A DNA stretch of 17,355 nucleotides from assembly GCA_029940235.1 (NCBI GenBank), contig JAOZRI010000014.1, positions 1 through 17,355 on the forward strand, in the 5' to 3' direction. The translations under genes were made by a program, and so were the position numbers. Each line of letters begins with the position of its first letter. The stretch's first letter is position 1. Below are positions 15,184 to 17,355 of the stretch, in pieces. The notes under the pieces were generated by a model. That model made no database searches. It worked only from the letters and a program-made list of their open reading frames with translations, and had not been told where the DNA came from. This DNA comes from Desulfobacula sp. (GTDB lineage Bacteria; Desulfobacterota; Desulfobacteria; Desulfobacterales; Desulfobacteraceae).

Positions 15184-16105
15184 AAAAATAAAAGCCAACA
15201 GGTATAAACCTGAACCCGGCAGGCCCAAGGCACTTAAAAGTGTCTCAATAACCAGTGCTGATGCTGTAGATCTTTGCCTTAAATGCATCATGACTATTGC
15301 TTTTTTCAGTGTTTTAAGCCTTGCTGCAATCTTTATGTATGATTTCATTACCCAGTCAAAATTTTTTAATATTAAAAAAATAGAGATTACAGGAACAGAG
15401 CATGCTGTTCAAAATGATATTTTAAAACTTGCAGATTTGAGCTGTGATAAAAATATTTTTAAAGTAAATCTATTTAATATAGAAAAACGTATTGCAACAC
15501 ACCCATGGATTGCATCTGCCATGGTTAACAGAAATATGGCCTGTGAACTTCTGATATCTGTTATTGAAGAGAAACCCTTGGCAGTTGTTAAGATTGAAAA
15601 CCTGGCAGATATTTTAATCAATACCCATGGCAGACCTTTTAAGGAGTACAATCCTCAAAAGGACAATATTGGAAACCTGCCTGTTATAACAGGAGTTGAT
15701 CTCAACATGAAGGTCACCCGCAACCTCACGGACACGCGCAAAAAACTAAAGCAGGAATATCTGTTTAAGGGGCCTTTGTTTGACTCTATAATGGAATTTT
15801 TAAAATTAGAAGATTTAAATGATATAACATTAATCAAGGCAGATGAAAACAGAGGTATCAGCATTAAAGCCAATGATATCTATAATAAAATCCCGCTGAA
15901 CCATGAAAAGACAATTCAAATACAATTAGGGTTTAACAAATTTAAAGAGAAGCTCAATAAAGCAATAAAAATCAGTGAGTATATTGATAAAAACTTTCCT
16001 GAACGTACAATATGTGCCATGGATCTTTCTAATCTTGAAAAAGTTTTCATCAAAACCACGCCTGACAAGGCATTACAGACTGGTGATTTAATAAAGGGGG
16101 TTTAA
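15176..16105 (+). CDS. ftsQ: FtsQ, divisome scaffold protein with POTRA domain
   Basis: A bitopic inner-membrane protein that joins FtsL and FtsB in the divisome. Counting from the longest frame (TTG at 15170), it has a basic cytoplasmic N-terminus (1-25) and one transmembrane helix at about 37-60. The POTRA domain spans about 66-137, starting NIKKIEITGTEHA and containing HPWIASAMVNRNM (111-123) and VIEEKPLAVV (131-140). The FtsQ beta domain, with a polar C-terminal extension, runs to 311. The HPWI-x-A-V-R-type motif is diagnostic for FtsQ/DivIB. I chose GTG at 15176 because its ribosome site is correctly spaced; TTG at 15170 would add two residues. The gene overlaps murB by 8 bases. ddl, which often sits between murB and ftsQ, is absent. 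Confidence 0.9.
   Translation: MSKKIKANRYKPEPGRPKALKSVSITSADAVDLCLKCIMTIAFFSVLSLAAIFMYDFITQSKFFNIKKIEITGTEHAVQNDILKLADLSCDKNIFKVNLFNIEKRIATHPWIASAMVNRNMACELLISVIEEKPLAVVKIENLADILINTHGRPFKEYNPQKDNIGNLPVITGVDLNMKVTRNLTDTRKKLKQEYLFKGPLFDSIMEFLKLEDLNDITLIKADENRGISIKANDIYNKIPLNHEKTIQIQLGFNKFKEKLNKAIKISEYIDKNFPERTICAMDLSNLEKVFIKTTPDKALQTGDLIKGV
16093..16100 (+). promoter_or_regulatory. Ribosome binding site supporting a TTG start for ftsA
   Basis: AAAGGGGG ends 6 bases before TTG at 16107, within the last codons of ftsQ. No ATG or GTG start is available close by in the ftsA frame. Confidence 0.7.
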
Positions 16106-16106
16106 T

Positions 16107-17333
16107 TTGCAGGGAAATGAAAAAATAATTGTGGGTCTGGACATTGGAACTACAAAAATTTGTGCCGTTGTAGGTGAGATGCTTGATGATGAGATTAATG
16201 TCATTGGTGTTGGCTCTCATCCATCCACTGGTCTGCGCAAAGGTTCAGTTGTCAATATTGAATCAACTGTGGATTCGATCAAAAAGGCAGTTGAAGAGGC
16301 AGAACTCATGGCTGGATGTGATATTTCATCTGTTTATGTGGGCATTGCAGGTAATCACATCAAGGGTATGAACTCCCATGGAATTATTGCCATCAAAGGG
16401 CGTGAAATTACTGACATGGATGTGGAGCGCGTGATTGATGCTGCAAGAGCTGTGGCTATTCCAACAGACAGGGAAATTCTCCATGTGATCCCTCAGGAAT
16501 TCATAGTTGACGAGATGGAATCCATTCAAAACCCGGTTGGCATGACTGCCATCCGCCTTGAAGCCAAAATTCATATTATCATCGGAGCTGTATCATCGGC
16601 CAGGAATATTGTTAAATGCTGTAATAAGGCAGGCCTTGAAGTGTGTGACCTTGCCCTTGAATCCCTTGCTTCCGGAGAGGCAGTCCTTACAAAAGAGGAG
16701 AAAGAACTGGGATGTGTAATAGCTGACATGGGTGGAGGCACCACTGACATGGCGCTTTTTAAAGATAATAACCTGAAATTTATTTATGAACTCACCCTTG
16801 GCGGCCACAATCTGACCAATGATATCTCAATTGGATTGAGGACTCCTCTACCTGAAGCTGAAAAAATAAAGGTGGAACATGGTACATGTATTCCGGAAAA
16901 TGTTAGAAAAGGCACGACCATTGAAGTCCCTGCAGTGGGAGGAAGGGCACCGAAAAAACTCTCCAAGGGAATACTTGCAGAGATACTTGAACCAAGGGTA
17001 GAAGAAATTTTTACCATATTAAAAACAGAGCTCTTCTCCAATGGACTTGAAAACTCATTTCCTGCAGGTTTTGTCCTGACTGGAGGCAGTGTTGTTCTTG
17101 ATGGAATCAGAGAGCTTGCAGAATCGGTTTTTCATGTGCCCATACGAATTGGAGAACCAAATAAAATAGGTGGTCTAAAGGATATTGTTAAAAATCCAGC
17201 CTATGCAACAGGAGTTGGGCTTGTAATCTTTGGTTCAACATCCAGCAGTCAAACAGAATTTAAAGAGACGCAAAATCAAGGTTTTGCTGGAATATTAAAT
17301 AGAATGAAACAGTGGTTTAAAAATATAATTTAA
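16107..17333 (+). CDS. ftsA: FtsA, actin-like cell division protein and FtsZ membrane tether
   Basis: This 408-residue actin/Hsp70-superfamily protein links FtsZ filaments to the membrane and recruits later divisome proteins. ATP-binding signatures are VGLDIGTTKICAVVGE (9-24, phosphate 1), ADMGGGTTDMALF (206-218, phosphate 2) and FVLTGGSVVLDGI (322-334, adenosine). The FtsA-specific 1C domain follows GSHPSTGLRKGSVVNIE (36-52) and includes YVGIAGNHIKG (77-87). The last segment, GFAGILNRMKQWFKNII (392-408), is the expected amphipathic membrane-targeting helix, set off by a polar linker (about 377-391). The TTG start is supported by AAAGGGGG 6 bases upstream and lies one base after the ftsQ stop. 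It is followed by a strong ribosome site and the presumed ftsZ start. Confidence 0.97.
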   Translation: MQGNEKIIVGLDIGTTKICAVVGEMLDDEINVIGVGSHPSTGLRKGSVVNIESTVDSIKKAVEEAELMAGCDISSVYVGIAGNHIKGMNSHGIIAIKGREITDMDVERVIDAARAVAIPTDREILHVIPQEFIVDEMESIQNPVGMTAIRLEAKIHIIIGAVSSARNIVKCCNKAGLEVCDLALESLASGEAVLTKEEKELGCVIADMGGGTTDMALFKDNNLKFIYELTLGGHNLTNDISIGLRTPLPEAEKIKVEHGTCIPENVRKGTTIEVPAVGGRAPKKLSKGILAEILEPRVEEIFTILKTELFSNGLENSFPAGFVLTGGSVVLDGIRELAESVFHVPIRIGEPNKIGGLKDIVKNPAYATGVGLVIFGSTSSSQTEFKETQNQGFAGILNRMKQWFKNII

Positions 17334-17340
17334 TTTTTTT

Positions 17341-17347
17341 AGGAGGT
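17341..17347 (+). promoter_or_regulatory. Strong Shine-Dalgarno site for the gene after ftsA
   Basis: AGGAGGT lies 4 bases before an ATG at 17352, 7 bases after the ftsA stop codon. A consensus site here suits ftsZ, which is made in far greater amounts than the other products of the cluster. Confidence 0.75.
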
Positions 17348-17351
17348 GGAT

Positions 17352-17355
17352 ATGA
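17352..17355 (+). CDS. ftsZ: First codon of the next gene, presumably ftsZ (truncated by the window end)
   Basis: Only ATG and one more base are inside the window, so nothing of the protein can be read. The name comes solely from the near-universal ftsA-ftsZ order and the strong ribosome site directly upstream. Confidence 0.5.

Noticed and set aside
1..17355. CRISPR arrays, tRNA or rRNA genes, insertion sequences, phage genes or defence systems.
   Set aside because: No regularly spaced repeats, transposase or integrase motifs, or RNA gene signatures were seen; nearly every base from 1262 onward belongs to the dcw operon.

Overview
The window is a division and cell wall (dcw) cluster, read entirely on the + strand, preceded by one unrelated crotonase-family gene. 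The DNA is AT-rich and most intergenic gaps are tiny. The gene set implies a Gram-negative-type bacterium with meso-diaminopimelate peptidoglycan, because the MurE half carries the DNPR motif. The fused MurE-MurF protein, the cysteine-rich tail of RsmH, the ECHDC3-like crotonase and a small Arg-rich protein inside the cluster suggest Desulfobacterota, probably a Desulfobacterales sulfate reducer. That placement is inference from remembered family patterns, not from a search.

Layout. Positions 1-198 are AT-rich non-coding DNA. Positions 199-978 encode a crotonase-fold protein that lacks both classical catalytic glutamates, followed by a perfect 13-bp hairpin (1002-1036) that probably ends its transcript. 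Positions 1175-1233 hold the cluster's control region: a sigma70-like promoter followed directly by three GTGG-type direct repeats spaced exactly 10 bp, the expected operator for MraZ. From 1262 to the end the order is mraZ, rsmH, ftsL, ftsI, murE-murF fusion, a 44-codon basic small ORF, mraY, murD, ftsW, murG, murC, murB, ftsQ, ftsA, and the first codon of what should be ftsZ. No ddl lies between murB and ftsQ, where many proteobacteria have it.

How the genes work together. MurB and MurC-F build UDP-MurNAc-pentapeptide in the cytoplasm. MraY and MurG convert it to lipid I and lipid II. FtsW polymerises the glycan and FtsI crosslinks it at the septum, with FtsQ and FtsL as the membrane scaffold and FtsA as the membrane tether for FtsZ. 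RsmH methylates 16S rRNA, and MraZ is the likely autoregulator. Overlapping or abutting genes (ftsL/ftsI, ftsI/murEF, murD/ftsW, ftsW/murG, murB/ftsQ) point to one translationally coupled operon.

I do not see an undescribed multi-gene system. The items most worth a second look are the small Arg-rich ORF between murEF and mraY, the MraZ operator, the low-complexity insertions in MurD, and the crotonase without its glutamates.
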